Positions 1 to 5,063 of a DNA stretch of 8,738 nt are shown here, one piece after another. Positions within the stretch are counted from its first letter, which is position 1. The number at the start of each line of letters is the position of its first letter. The notes beneath the pieces are model-generated. The model saw only the letters and a list, made by a program, of their open reading frames with translations. It was not told the origin of the DNA and did no database searches. A program made the translations under genes and the position numbers. The stretch covers positions 1 through 8,738 of the forward strand of contig JAJZKY010000160.1 in assembly GCA_021803885.1 (NCBI GenBank). The letters are read 5' to 3'. Source of the DNA: Planctomycetota bacterium (GTDB lineage Bacteria > Planctomycetota > Phycisphaerae > WQYP01 > JAJZKY01).

Positions 1-1260
1 CAAGCCCCTCGCCACTGTAGCCCGGCTATTCTCTGGAATGATCAGCGCACCGGCGAGCAGTGCCGCCGGATTGAACAGACCGTCGGTGGCCGCGAGGCCC
101 TCGTGGCGCTGGTTTCCAACCCCGCACTGACCGGCTTTACCGCACCCAAAATCCTCTGGATGATGGAGCACGAAGCCAAACGCTATGCCAAAGTTCGGCA
201 TATCCTGCTGCCCAAAGATTACATCCGCTTTTGCCTTACCGGGCAGTATGTCACCGATGTGGCCGATGCGTCGGGAACGCTGCTTCTTGATGTCAAAGCC
301 CGCAACTGGTGCAGCGATCTTATTTCCCGCCTGGGGATTGATGGAAGTCTGCTGCCTGCCGTCATGGAATCAACCGATATCAGCGGGGGTGTGTCGGCAC
401 CCGTCGCGGCGCTTACCGGTCTGCGAGCCGATACGCCCGTGGTGGCCGGAGCCGGAGATCAGGCTGCGGGGGCCGTCGGCGCCGGCGTGGTTTCGCCGGG
501 CATTCTCTCCGCGACGATCGGCACCAGCGGCGTCATCTTTGCCGCATCGGATAAACCACTGACCGATCCGCACGGCCGCATTCACACCATGTGCCACGCC
601 ATTAAAAATACATGGTGTCTCTTCGGATGCATGCTCAGCGCGGGGGGATCCTATCAGTGGATGCGCCGAATGCTGGAATCCGCCCTTCCCCGGGCAGCCA
701 AAATATCCTACGACCGCCTCAATGCCATGGCGGCATCGGTTCCGCCGGGGGCGGAAAACCTGCTCTTTCTTCCCTACCTCACCGGTGAACGCTGCCCGCA
801 TGCCGATCCGCATGCCCGCGGCTGCTTTATCGGCCTCACGCCGTCGCACCGGGCCGCCCACATGGTTCGGGCCGTCATGGAAGGGGTCACCATGGGGATG
901 CGGCAGCAGGTGGAATTGATGCGCGGGCTGGGGGTCGAGGTGCGGGATATCCGGGCCGGCGGGGGCGGGAGCCGAAGCGACCTGTGGCTGCAGATGCAGG
1001 CGGATATGTATCGCGCCAACGTGAGCACCATCCGTGTTGATCAGGGCGCAGCGCTCGGGGCGGCAATCCTGGCCGGTGTGGGGACCGGCGTCTGGCCGAG
1101 TGTGGCCAAAGCCACCGCCGAACTCATCGAAACGCGGAAAAAATATCGCCCCAATGCCCGGCGCAGCCGCTATTACAGCGAACTGGCCGCCCGCTACGAG
1201 ATGCTCTATCCCGCATTGGCACCGGCGTTTGAATCGCTCTCAAGTCTGCCTGAGGCTTGA
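1..1260 (+). CDS. xylB: Xylulokinase (FGGY family), 5' end outside window
   Basis: Cytoplasmic carbohydrate kinase expected to phosphorylate D-xylulose to xylulose 5-phosphate with ATP, feeding xylose into the pentose phosphate pathway. The frame is open from base 1 and the first visible residues include PAILWNDQRTGEQ, a typical xylulokinase N-domain motif, so the true start lies upstream; the GTG at 103 is internal. About 419 residues are visible of the usual 490-500. Other family motifs are NPALTGFTAPKILW, the hinge-region motif GAGDQAAGAVG with the presumed catalytic aspartate encoded at 457-459, GTSGVIF, GGGGSRSDLW and GAALGAAILAG near the C-terminus (FGGY_C domain). The stop is TGA at 1258-1260. 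The last 55 bases overlap the end of the convergent glycosyltransferase gene. Another FGGY sugar kinase is possible, but the motif set fits XylB best. Confidence 0.9.
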   Translation, partial: QAPRHCSPAILWNDQRTGEQCRRIEQTVGGREALVALVSNPALTGFTAPKILWMMEHEAKRYAKVRHILLPKDYIRFCLTGQYVTDVADASGTLLLDVKARNWCSDLISRLGIDGSLLPAVMESTDISGGVSAPVAALTGLRADTPVVAGAGDQAAGAVGAGVVSPGILSATIGTSGVIFAASDKPLTDPHGRIHTMCHAIKNTWCLFGCMLSAGGSYQWMRRMLESALPRAAKISYDRLNAMAASVPPGAENLLFLPYLTGERCPHADPHARGCFIGLTPSHRAAHMVRAVMEGVTMGMRQQVELMRGLGVEVRDIRAGGGGSRSDLWLQMQADMYRANVSTIRVDQGAALGAAILAGVGTGVWPSVAKATAELIETRKKYRPNARRSRYYSELAARYEMLYPALAPAFESLSSLPEA

Positions 1261-2165
1261 GGTTGGCTCTCTCCTGCCGGAGACACACTTGTTCCCGGCG
1301 GCGCCGCTAAAGCCTTGTCGGTGTGCACGCCCCGAATCGGCTCAGCGGTCGCGGGGCTGAATTGCTGCCGGTTGGGCGTGTCGTCCGCCTGAAGATTCCA
1401 TTGCTCGCGGGCATAAAGGACAGAATATTTCAGCATGACGCCGATGGTGGTCTTGTAGCATATAGCCAGTCCGAAGCGTCCCTGCAGAATGCCACCCCTG
1501 AAAATATAATACTTCAGAAAGGTGATCAAAGGGCGCAGCAGCAGTTGCATGAAGGTCGCACGCCGCCCCGATGCCGCCATCGCCTGGGCCAGAATGTAGG
1601 CGTGTTCCGCCATGCGCGGGCCGTCATTGAAATCCCGCAGATCAAACGGCGTGAGGCGGTTGTGCAGCAGGGGGCCTTTCAAGTGGGCGGTGCGATATCC
1701 CGCCAGCGGATGACGCACTTCCGGTGCACTCTGCGGCTCCCACCGAACGCGGCTTTTGTGCAGCAGCCGGAACTGATCATCCGGCGACCAGCACCGCACA
1801 TACCGTCCGCCGATGTAATTCTTCCGCGGCATGCGGAATTGAGCAATCGGCCCGGTACCGTCGGCTGTCAATCGGGCGATCTCCGCCGCGAGTTCCGGCG
1901 AACATTCCTCATCCGCATCCAGCGCCAGCACCCAATCGTGCCGACATTGCTCCACGGCAAATTTTCGCTGTGCACTGTACCCCGCCCAGGGATGATGGAC
2001 GAATCGCGGTCTGGCCCGGTGATTCTCAACGATTCTGCGGGTGTCATCGGTCGAACCCGAATCCACCACGACAATGTCATTGCACCAGAGGAGTGAATCG
2101 AGGGCTGCGGCAATGCGATGCGCCTCGTTCAGACAGATGATGCAGGCGGAAACGGAAATCGGCAT
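1206..2165 (-). CDS. Family 2 glycosyltransferase, WaaE-like
   Basis: Predicted GT-A fold glycosyltransferase of about 319 residues that would transfer a sugar from a nucleotide-sugar donor, probably during cell-envelope glycan or LPS-core assembly at the cytoplasmic side of the membrane. The N-terminus reads MPISVSACIICLNEAHRI, followed by the nucleotide-binding strand VVVDSGSTDD and the metal-binding LDADEE motif. After these come the substrate-region segment NYIGGRYVRCWSPDDQFRL and a C-terminal hydrophobic stretch (LLLRPLITFLKYYIFRGG) typical of WaaE/KdtX-type enzymes. The ATG at 2165 is chosen because the family motif begins right after it; the frame stays open further upstream only by running into the tRNA gene. 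No Shine-Dalgarno sequence is visible. The last 60 or so residues are low-complexity and poorly conserved, and they overlap the 3' end of xylB. Acceptor and donor cannot be told from sequence. Confidence 0.85.
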   Translation of the reverse strand: MPISVSACIICLNEAHRIAAALDSLLWCNDIVVVDSGSTDDTRRIVENHRARPRFVHHPWAGYSAQRKFAVEQCRHDWVLALDADEECSPELAAEIARLTADGTGPIAQFRMPRKNYIGGRYVRCWSPDDQFRLLHKSRVRWEPQSAPEVRHPLAGYRTAHLKGPLLHNRLTPFDLRDFNDGPRMAEHAYILAQAMAASGRRATFMQLLLRPLITFLKYYIFRGGILQGRFGLAICYKTTIGVMLKYSVLYAREQWNLQADDTPNRQQFSPATAEPIRGVHTDKALAAPPGTSVSPAGESQPQASGRLESDSNAGANAG

Positions 2166-2246
2166 GGATGTAAGAGTAAACCAAGTCCCCGCACGGAGAA
2201 AGTCACCCTGCAGAGAGTCGCAGGCAGACGGGGCCGCTGGATTCAG

Positions 2247-2320
2247 CGAGGGCGACGGGGATCGAACCCGCAACCTTCGGATCGACAATCCGATGCTCTA
2301 ACCAATTGAGCTACGCCCCC
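2247..2320 (-). tRNA. tRNA-Asp (GTC)
   Basis: A complete 74-nucleotide cloverleaf can be folded by hand on the - strand. The acceptor stem is GGGGGCG/CGCCCTC with one G-U pair, the D stem GCTC/GAGC, and the anticodon stem TCGGA/TCCGA with loop TTGTCGA. The T stem is GCGGG/CCCGT with loop TTCGATC, and the discriminator base is G, as expected for aspartate. The anticodon GTC lies at 2284-2286. The CCA end is not encoded. It is transcribed in the same direction as the glycosyltransferase gene 81 bases downstream, and may share a transcript with it. Confidence 0.97.
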
Positions 2321-2335
2321 GTGGGCGAAAGGTAG

Positions 2336-2364
2336 AGAATACCGCCTCGCCCGCCGTTTTTCAA
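2336..2364 (-). promoter_or_regulatory. Sigma70-like promoter of tRNA-Asp
   Basis: On the - strand a TTGAAA box (2359-2364; 5 of 6 to TTGACA) is followed after exactly 17 bases by TATTCT (2336-2341; 4 of 6 to TATAAT). The -10 box ends 15 bases before the first tRNA nucleotide, which fits a short 5' leader removed by RNase P. It lies between the Fic gene and the tRNA gene and reads towards the tRNA. Confidence 0.6.
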
Positions 2365-2463
2365 GGAAGCCGCCGGCTGAGAGAAACCGGTCGTGTGCCG
2401 CTCCGTCCATTGCGGTGACGACGGGCGATTCCGTCCCGCACAGCACACCTGCCCAGATCGGCG

Positions 2464-3129
2464 TCACATGTTTGGCGCCGCACCATCCGGGGGCTCCGCC
2501 ACGAGGTGGGTGAGAATAAAAAGCGCCAGCGGCACAAAATCTCCGCTCATCGCTTGGGCCATCACCCGATCGTAATCCGGATTTTCCGGGTGTGTGCGGA
2601 TGCGAACCTGCGGCGGCACGCCAAATCTGAGGAGGCCCCAAACCCAAAGCAATCGAGACGTTCGCCCATTTCCGTTCACAAATGGGTGCACCTGAATAAA
2701 CCGCCCGACCAGATAGGCCAGCACGATCGCCACGCGTTTGGCCCGCTCCGGCGGAGGAAGGCCCGACCAGAGCAGCCTGAGGTTTGCGAGAGGCCGACCC
2801 GTCTGATCAAAAAGAAGCTGCATCGCGTCCGGAACGTTAGCCGCCGCCTCGCCGGGCTGCCCTGCTACCTCCACGTTCACGTTTAGGCAAGGCCGCCTGG
2901 GATCGACTTGGCGGTAGTTTCCTGCGTAATAGTCCAGCGGGACATGGCGGGCGAACATCGCCTTATGCCATTGACAACATTCCTCCGAACGGACGGCGTG
3001 ATTCCCAGCGGCCTGCTCCACCAGGCGGTATGCGGCCGCAACCGAATCGCGGAATGAACCCTCGCGAGTGGCGGGGCCGTCGGACGACCAGTCTGGACAA
3101 GCGCTAACGAGGGATTGCTCGATCGTCAT
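2464..3129 (-). CDS. Fic-domain protein (putative AMP/NMP transferase)
   Basis: A 221-residue single-domain Fic protein. Fic enzymes usually transfer AMP or another nucleotide moiety to hydroxyl side chains of target proteins, and many act as toxins of toxin-antitoxin pairs. The core motif is H148-PFVNGNGRTS-R159, encoded at 2653-2688, with the catalytic histidine, the GNGR anion-binding loop and the final arginine all present. The metal-ligand position, usually D or E, is N152, a variant I recall from some Fic subfamilies. Upstream, AGNYR at 69-73 and the following basic segment fit the usual Fic N-half. I find no (S/T)xxxE(G/N) inhibitory motif in this protein. It is the last gene of a three-gene operon and overlaps the preceding gene by 26 bases; a GGAAG directly abuts the ATG, so translation probably depends on coupling. 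Target and nucleotide are unknown. Confidence 0.9.
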   Translation of the reverse strand: MTIEQSLVSACPDWSSDGPATREGSFRDSVAAAYRLVEQAAGNHAVRSEECCQWHKAMFARHVPLDYYAGNYRQVDPRRPCLNVNVEVAGQPGEAAANVPDAMQLLFDQTGRPLANLRLLWSGLPPPERAKRVAIVLAYLVGRFIQVHPFVNGNGRTSRLLWVWGLLRFGVPPQVRIRTHPENPDYDRVMAQAMSGDFVPLALFILTHLVAEPPDGAAPNM

Positions 3130-3493
3130 CTTCCGCTAGTTTCCTGATGTCCTCGTCGGTCAGCAGGGTGCTGGGCGAGTCCGCAACGCCGCGACGAAAG
3201 TGGGTGGCGGCCTGCTCGACGATCCGGTCAAAATCAAGTCCCTGTTGCGCCGCCAACCGTCGCATATCAGCTTCAACCCCACCAAAATCGATCTCCAATC
3301 GCGGCGCACTTCCGCCCACACCGTACGGCGTGCTCCAGAGCCAATTGCGGTTCGTTGCTGGAGCCGTAATTTTTTCGAGTGCCGCAACAACGGCCTCGAG
3401 CAGACTGCCTGCCTGATCGTAGGGTGGCCTGTAGACCACACCACAGCCAAGGTGCTCCGCGACCGTCCCTGGATTGTACGTTGCAACCGTCAT
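3104..3493 (-). CDS. Hypothetical protein (129 aa) between TIGR04255 and Fic genes
   Basis: Not recognised. It is a soluble-looking protein with no signal peptide or membrane segment. It has an N-terminal part with VVYRPPYDQAG and a predicted helix (LLEAVVAALEKI, about residues 31-42). A central aromatic/glycine segment, NWLWSTPYGVGGSAPRLEID, lies at about residues 50-69. The C-terminal half is helical, ending in an acidic stretch (LLTDEDIRKLAEDDDR). The ATG overlaps the TGA of the TIGR04255 gene as ATGA (3490-3493), and its own 3' end overlaps the Fic start by 26 bases, so all three are probably translationally coupled. Its position before a Fic gene resembles that of Fic antitoxins, but it lacks the (S/T)xxxE(G/N) motif and is longer than FicA/VbhA-type antitoxins. 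The tight overlaps on both sides are the main reason to believe it is a real gene. Confidence 0.72.
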   Translation of the reverse strand: MTVATYNPGTVAEHLGCGVVYRPPYDQAGSLLEAVVAALEKITAPATNRNWLWSTPYGVGGSAPRLEIDFGGVEADMRRLAAQQGLDFDRIVEQAATHFRRGVADSPSTLLTDEDIRKLAEDDDRAIPR

Positions 3494-4221
3494 TTTATTA
3501 GCTCCCGCAGTTTGTCTGTGATGCTACCTTCAAAAAAGTCGTTTTCTATGTTGTGGAGAACCTCCAGTCGGTCTCCGAGCCCTTTAGGAATGTTTTGGGT
3601 CTGAAATACGTCCAGGTCCAAAATCACCGACGCAACGCCGGCCTTGCGGGGGGGGGCCAACGCCTCGTTCAGTATGACCATCCCCGGTAACTCCGGCTGC
3701 GGAATTTGCAATTGCATGGCAAAACCGCTCAGTCCGGCCGGCAGCCCCGCGCCAATCTCAGGCGTGGTCTGCAGATACTCTTTGAAATCACCAAGTGGGA
3801 GCGGCAGATCTATAACGTTGGTGTACCGAACTGCAAGCCGTGTGGCCCGATCCGGCTCGACCATGCCACTGTACCAACTCCAAAGACGCAAAAACTCATC
3901 GCGAAGATTCTCCCATTTTTCGTAAGGCTCCATTCGGCTCACGGTGAGGCCGTCGCTACGTATCTGCAGGGCGTATCGGTGTTCATTCCGTCCTTGCATG
4001 GCGAAGCCCACTTGCCGTGCGTCAACCCGTGGCGACTGGCCCACCTGCATTTCCAAGGCAACGCTGCTGACGAAGAGAGGCGTGAGTTGGTGAAAATTGC
4101 CAGCAATTTCTGGCGGGAGCACGGCAAGTCTCGCCAAGTCGACGGGCTTGCCTGCGGCGACCTGAACATCAATCAGGGCCTGCGAGATTGGTGCCCGGCC
4201 GTAGTGTTTTCGTGCATCCAT
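3490..4221 (-). CDS. TIGR04255 family protein
   Basis: A 243-residue protein matching, from memory of the family, the sporadically distributed TIGR04255 group, whose function is unknown. Family-like segments, in order, are APISQALIDVQV near the N-terminus (10-21), RSDGLTVSRMEPYEKWENL (88-106), RLWSWYSG (112-119), LAVRYTNVIDLPLP (129-142), EYLQTTPEIG (148-157), VILDLDVF (199-206), and HNIENDFFEGSITDKLREL at the very end. The length fits the family. It is cytoplasmic by appearance. The start is the ATG at 4221; GAAGG lies only one base upstream of it, too close to be a good ribosome-binding site. It is the first gene of the cassette with the 129-residue protein and Fic. A run of nine C on the coding strand (+ strand G at 3648-3656) encodes part of A189-R192 and is a possible slippage site. 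Confidence 0.85.
   Translation of the reverse strand: MDARKHYGRAPISQALIDVQVAAGKPVDLARLAVLPPEIAGNFHQLTPLFVSSVALEMQVGQSPRVDARQVGFAMQGRNEHRYALQIRSDGLTVSRMEPYEKWENLRDEFLRLWSWYSGMVEPDRATRLAVRYTNVIDLPLPLGDFKEYLQTTPEIGAGLPAGLSGFAMQLQIPQPELPGMVILNEALAPPRKAGVASVILDLDVFQTQNIPKGLGDRLEVLHNIENDFFEGSITDKLRELIK
3648..3656. repeat. Nine-base G homopolymer (C9 in the coding strand of the TIGR04255 gene)
   Basis: Nine consecutive G on the + strand, read as nine C in the TIGR04255 coding sequence (GCC CCC CCC CGC). The codons are otherwise mixed in this stretch. Gain or loss of one base would shift the frame for the last 50 or so residues, including the conserved LDLDVF and ITDKL segments. Confidence 0.9.
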
Positions 4222-4232
4222 ACCTTCAGATG

Positions 4233-4524
4233 TTAATAGCCCACATGATGCATGACAACCTGCGAGTTACCGGCGCGTCGCCAAGCTGCAATACCAACAT
4301 CGCAACCGGCGCCGTCGAGCATGTCAATAACTTTACACGACGGATCGGACACCTTAACGCTGGTTTGATTTCGCCAGTTTTCTGGCGCGCTCCAGATCAA
4401 GGGAGAGCACTCTTCCCGCCTGTGCAGGTGTAAAAGGACCGGAAACCGAGCGCACCATCTGATCAAGCAAGGCACGATTCCAAGCGTCGATCCCCTTAGG
4501 CATTTCGGTATATCGTCTATCCAT
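4233..4524 (-). pseudogene. Decayed AbiEi-family antitoxin (internally deleted)
   Basis: The first part is a 56-codon ORF (4354-4524; ATG at 4524, TAA at 4354-4356) with a GAGG four bases before the start. It contains VSGPFTPAQAGRVLSLDLER at about residues 26-45 and then ARKLA, which resembles the N-terminal winged-helix segment of AbiEi antitoxins. The reading then stops, but one base out of frame the sequence continues as VKVSDPSCKVIDMLD and then RAGNSQVVMHHVGY before a TAA at 4233-4235. These two pieces resemble the AbiEi C-domain motifs 'VSDPsrTvvDmLD' and 'RlGNraVfkRLGY'. The simplest reading is an AbiEi gene that lost its middle (about 100 codons) and a second, shorter piece, with a frameshift at the first junction. 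The 56-residue N-terminal fragment might still be made. The family call is from memory, without a search; an intact unrelated small gene is the alternative. Confidence 0.57.
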
Positions 4525-4551
4525 AAAGCCTCACTTCGTTAGTCTTTATGG
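4521..4551 (-). promoter_or_regulatory. Dyad (CCATAAAG-15-CTTTATGG) spanning the antitoxin-relic start
   Basis: Perfect 8-bp inverted repeat, arms 4544-4551 and 4521-4528, with a 15-base spacer. The start codon of the AbiEi-like ORF (4522-4524) lies in the downstream arm and its GAGG (4529-4532) lies in the spacer. It could be a DNA operator for autoregulation, as known for AbiEi antitoxins binding inverted repeats at their promoter, or an RNA hairpin hiding the start codon. It sits just downstream of a TATACT box. Confidence 0.5.
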
Positions 4552-4557
4552 TGCTAC

Positions 4558-4563
4558 AGTATA
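4558..4563 (-). promoter_or_regulatory. Candidate -10 box (TATACT) upstream of the antitoxin relic
   Basis: TATACT on the - strand matches 5 of 6 positions of TATAAT and would start transcription at about 4551, at the first base of the dyad. The flanking sequence is AT-rich compared with the rest of the window. The nearest -35-like element, TTGATT at 4578-4583, is spaced by only 14 bases, so the promoter is not canonical. It could drive the relic and the TIGR04255-129aa-Fic genes behind it. Confidence 0.33.
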
Positions 4564-4590
4564 CCGCCTAAACACAAAATCAACCGTTTT

Positions 4591-4833
4591 TTATCCCATT
4601 ATTTCCAATCGCCCCCGAAGCTCGGTCGTGTGCCACGACGCGATGGTACGCAAAGGTCCCAGCATATAAATGATACGCCTTGCCGAGTCGTCTTCGCGCT
4701 TTCCGCGCCTCCGCATGAGATATGGGTTGGCAAACCGGCAAAGCTGGTGAAGGTTGATCAGGCGAACAGAGGACCATTCCGGACGGCCGAATTTATCGGC
4801 CGCGGCGGCCGCGACGCGGTCGGCGACACCCAT
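4591..4833 (-). CDS. Possible small hypothetical protein (80 aa)
   Basis: Not recognised. The ORF starts with MGVADRVAAAAADKFGRPEW and ends LRGRLEIMG. The ATG is preceded by AAAAGGGGAA, an acceptable purine-rich ribosome-binding site, and third codon positions are mostly G or C, as in the neighbouring real genes. Against it, the length is short, overlapping + strand frames are open too, and no family resemblance is seen. It ends 67 bases before the AbiEi-like relic starts on the same strand. The same frame continues open upstream as far as the 12-bp repeats without a normal start codon, so it may be the tail of a broken longer gene. Confidence 0.22.
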   Translation of the reverse strand: MGVADRVAAAAADKFGRPEWSSVRLINLHQLCRFANPYLMRRRGKREDDSARRIIYMLGPLRTIASWHTTELRGRLEIMG

Positions 4834-4918
4834 TTCCCCTTTTCCATGTCCACCTGTATCTAATCCATGGACAGTTGCGGGTATTGCCCGTGCTATCGGG
4901 GCGGCGACCTTAATGGGC

Positions 4919-4954
4919 CTCCACGGCCAGCTCCATGGCCAGCTCCATGGTCAG
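4919..4954. repeat. Three 12-bp tandem repeats (CTCCAyGGyCAG)
   Basis: The units are CTCCACGGCCAG, CTCCATGGCCAG and CTCCATGGTCAG, end to end, followed by a partial CTCC. Each differs from its neighbour by one base. Two units contain the palindrome CCATGG. The unit is a multiple of three, so any frame through it gives a four-residue repeat. Confidence 0.85.
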
Positions 4955-5063
4955 CTCCCCGGTTCGGCCTCCGGAGTCGGTTTCCGGCGGCATTTGGGTG
5001 CCCGGCGCGTAAAGCTGGTGGCATCTATGGCAACCCGCAATCGCAGCGGCGGAGAAATACAAT

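Larger units (their letters stand above)
4525..5063. other. Intergenic spacer without a confident gene
   Basis: About 540 bases between the antitoxin relic (- strand) and gspF (+ strand). It contains the candidate promoter and the upstream dyad arm of the relic, the doubtful 80-codon - strand ORF, an AT-rich patch (4561-4610), three 12-bp tandem repeats (4919-4954) and the gspF ribosome-binding site (GGAG at 5051-5054, nine bases before the ATG). I could not find a convincing sigma70 promoter for gspF here. Several short frames are open on both strands, but none has recognisable motifs. Confidence 0.6.

Noticed and set aside
1323..2096. 257-codon + strand open frame
   Set aside because: It is antisense to the glycosyltransferase, whose motifs are clear. 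The translation has no family resemblance.
2207..2224. Terminator after tRNA-Asp
   Set aside because: CCTGC/GCAGG can form a 5-bp stem, but no T run follows on the - strand.
2322..2463. Remnant of an AbiEii toxin gene downstream of fic
   Set aside because: Only 142 bases; they hold the tRNA promoter and no nucleotidyltransferase-like motif in any frame. No CRISPR array or insertion-sequence ends were seen anywhere in the window.
2243..2647. 134-codon - strand open frame across the tRNA
   Set aside because: It runs through the whole tRNA-Asp gene and its promoter and covers the Fic 3' end in another frame.
3706..4236. 176-codon + strand open frame
   Set aside because: Antisense to the TIGR04255 gene, which has recognisable motifs and gene overlaps that support it.
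4299..4327. Second promoter for the cassette (TTGACA at 4322-4327)
   Set aside because: The -35 box is perfect, but the hexamer 17 bases downstream, TGCGAT, matches TATAAT at only three positions. The sequence also codes for the VSDP-region of the antitoxin relic.
2247..4600. Genomic island integrated at tRNA-Asp
   Set aside because: Islands normally enter at the tRNA 3' end, which here faces the glycosyltransferase. The accessory genes lie on the 5' side. I found no integrase gene and no direct repeat of the tRNA 3' end near 4233-5063.
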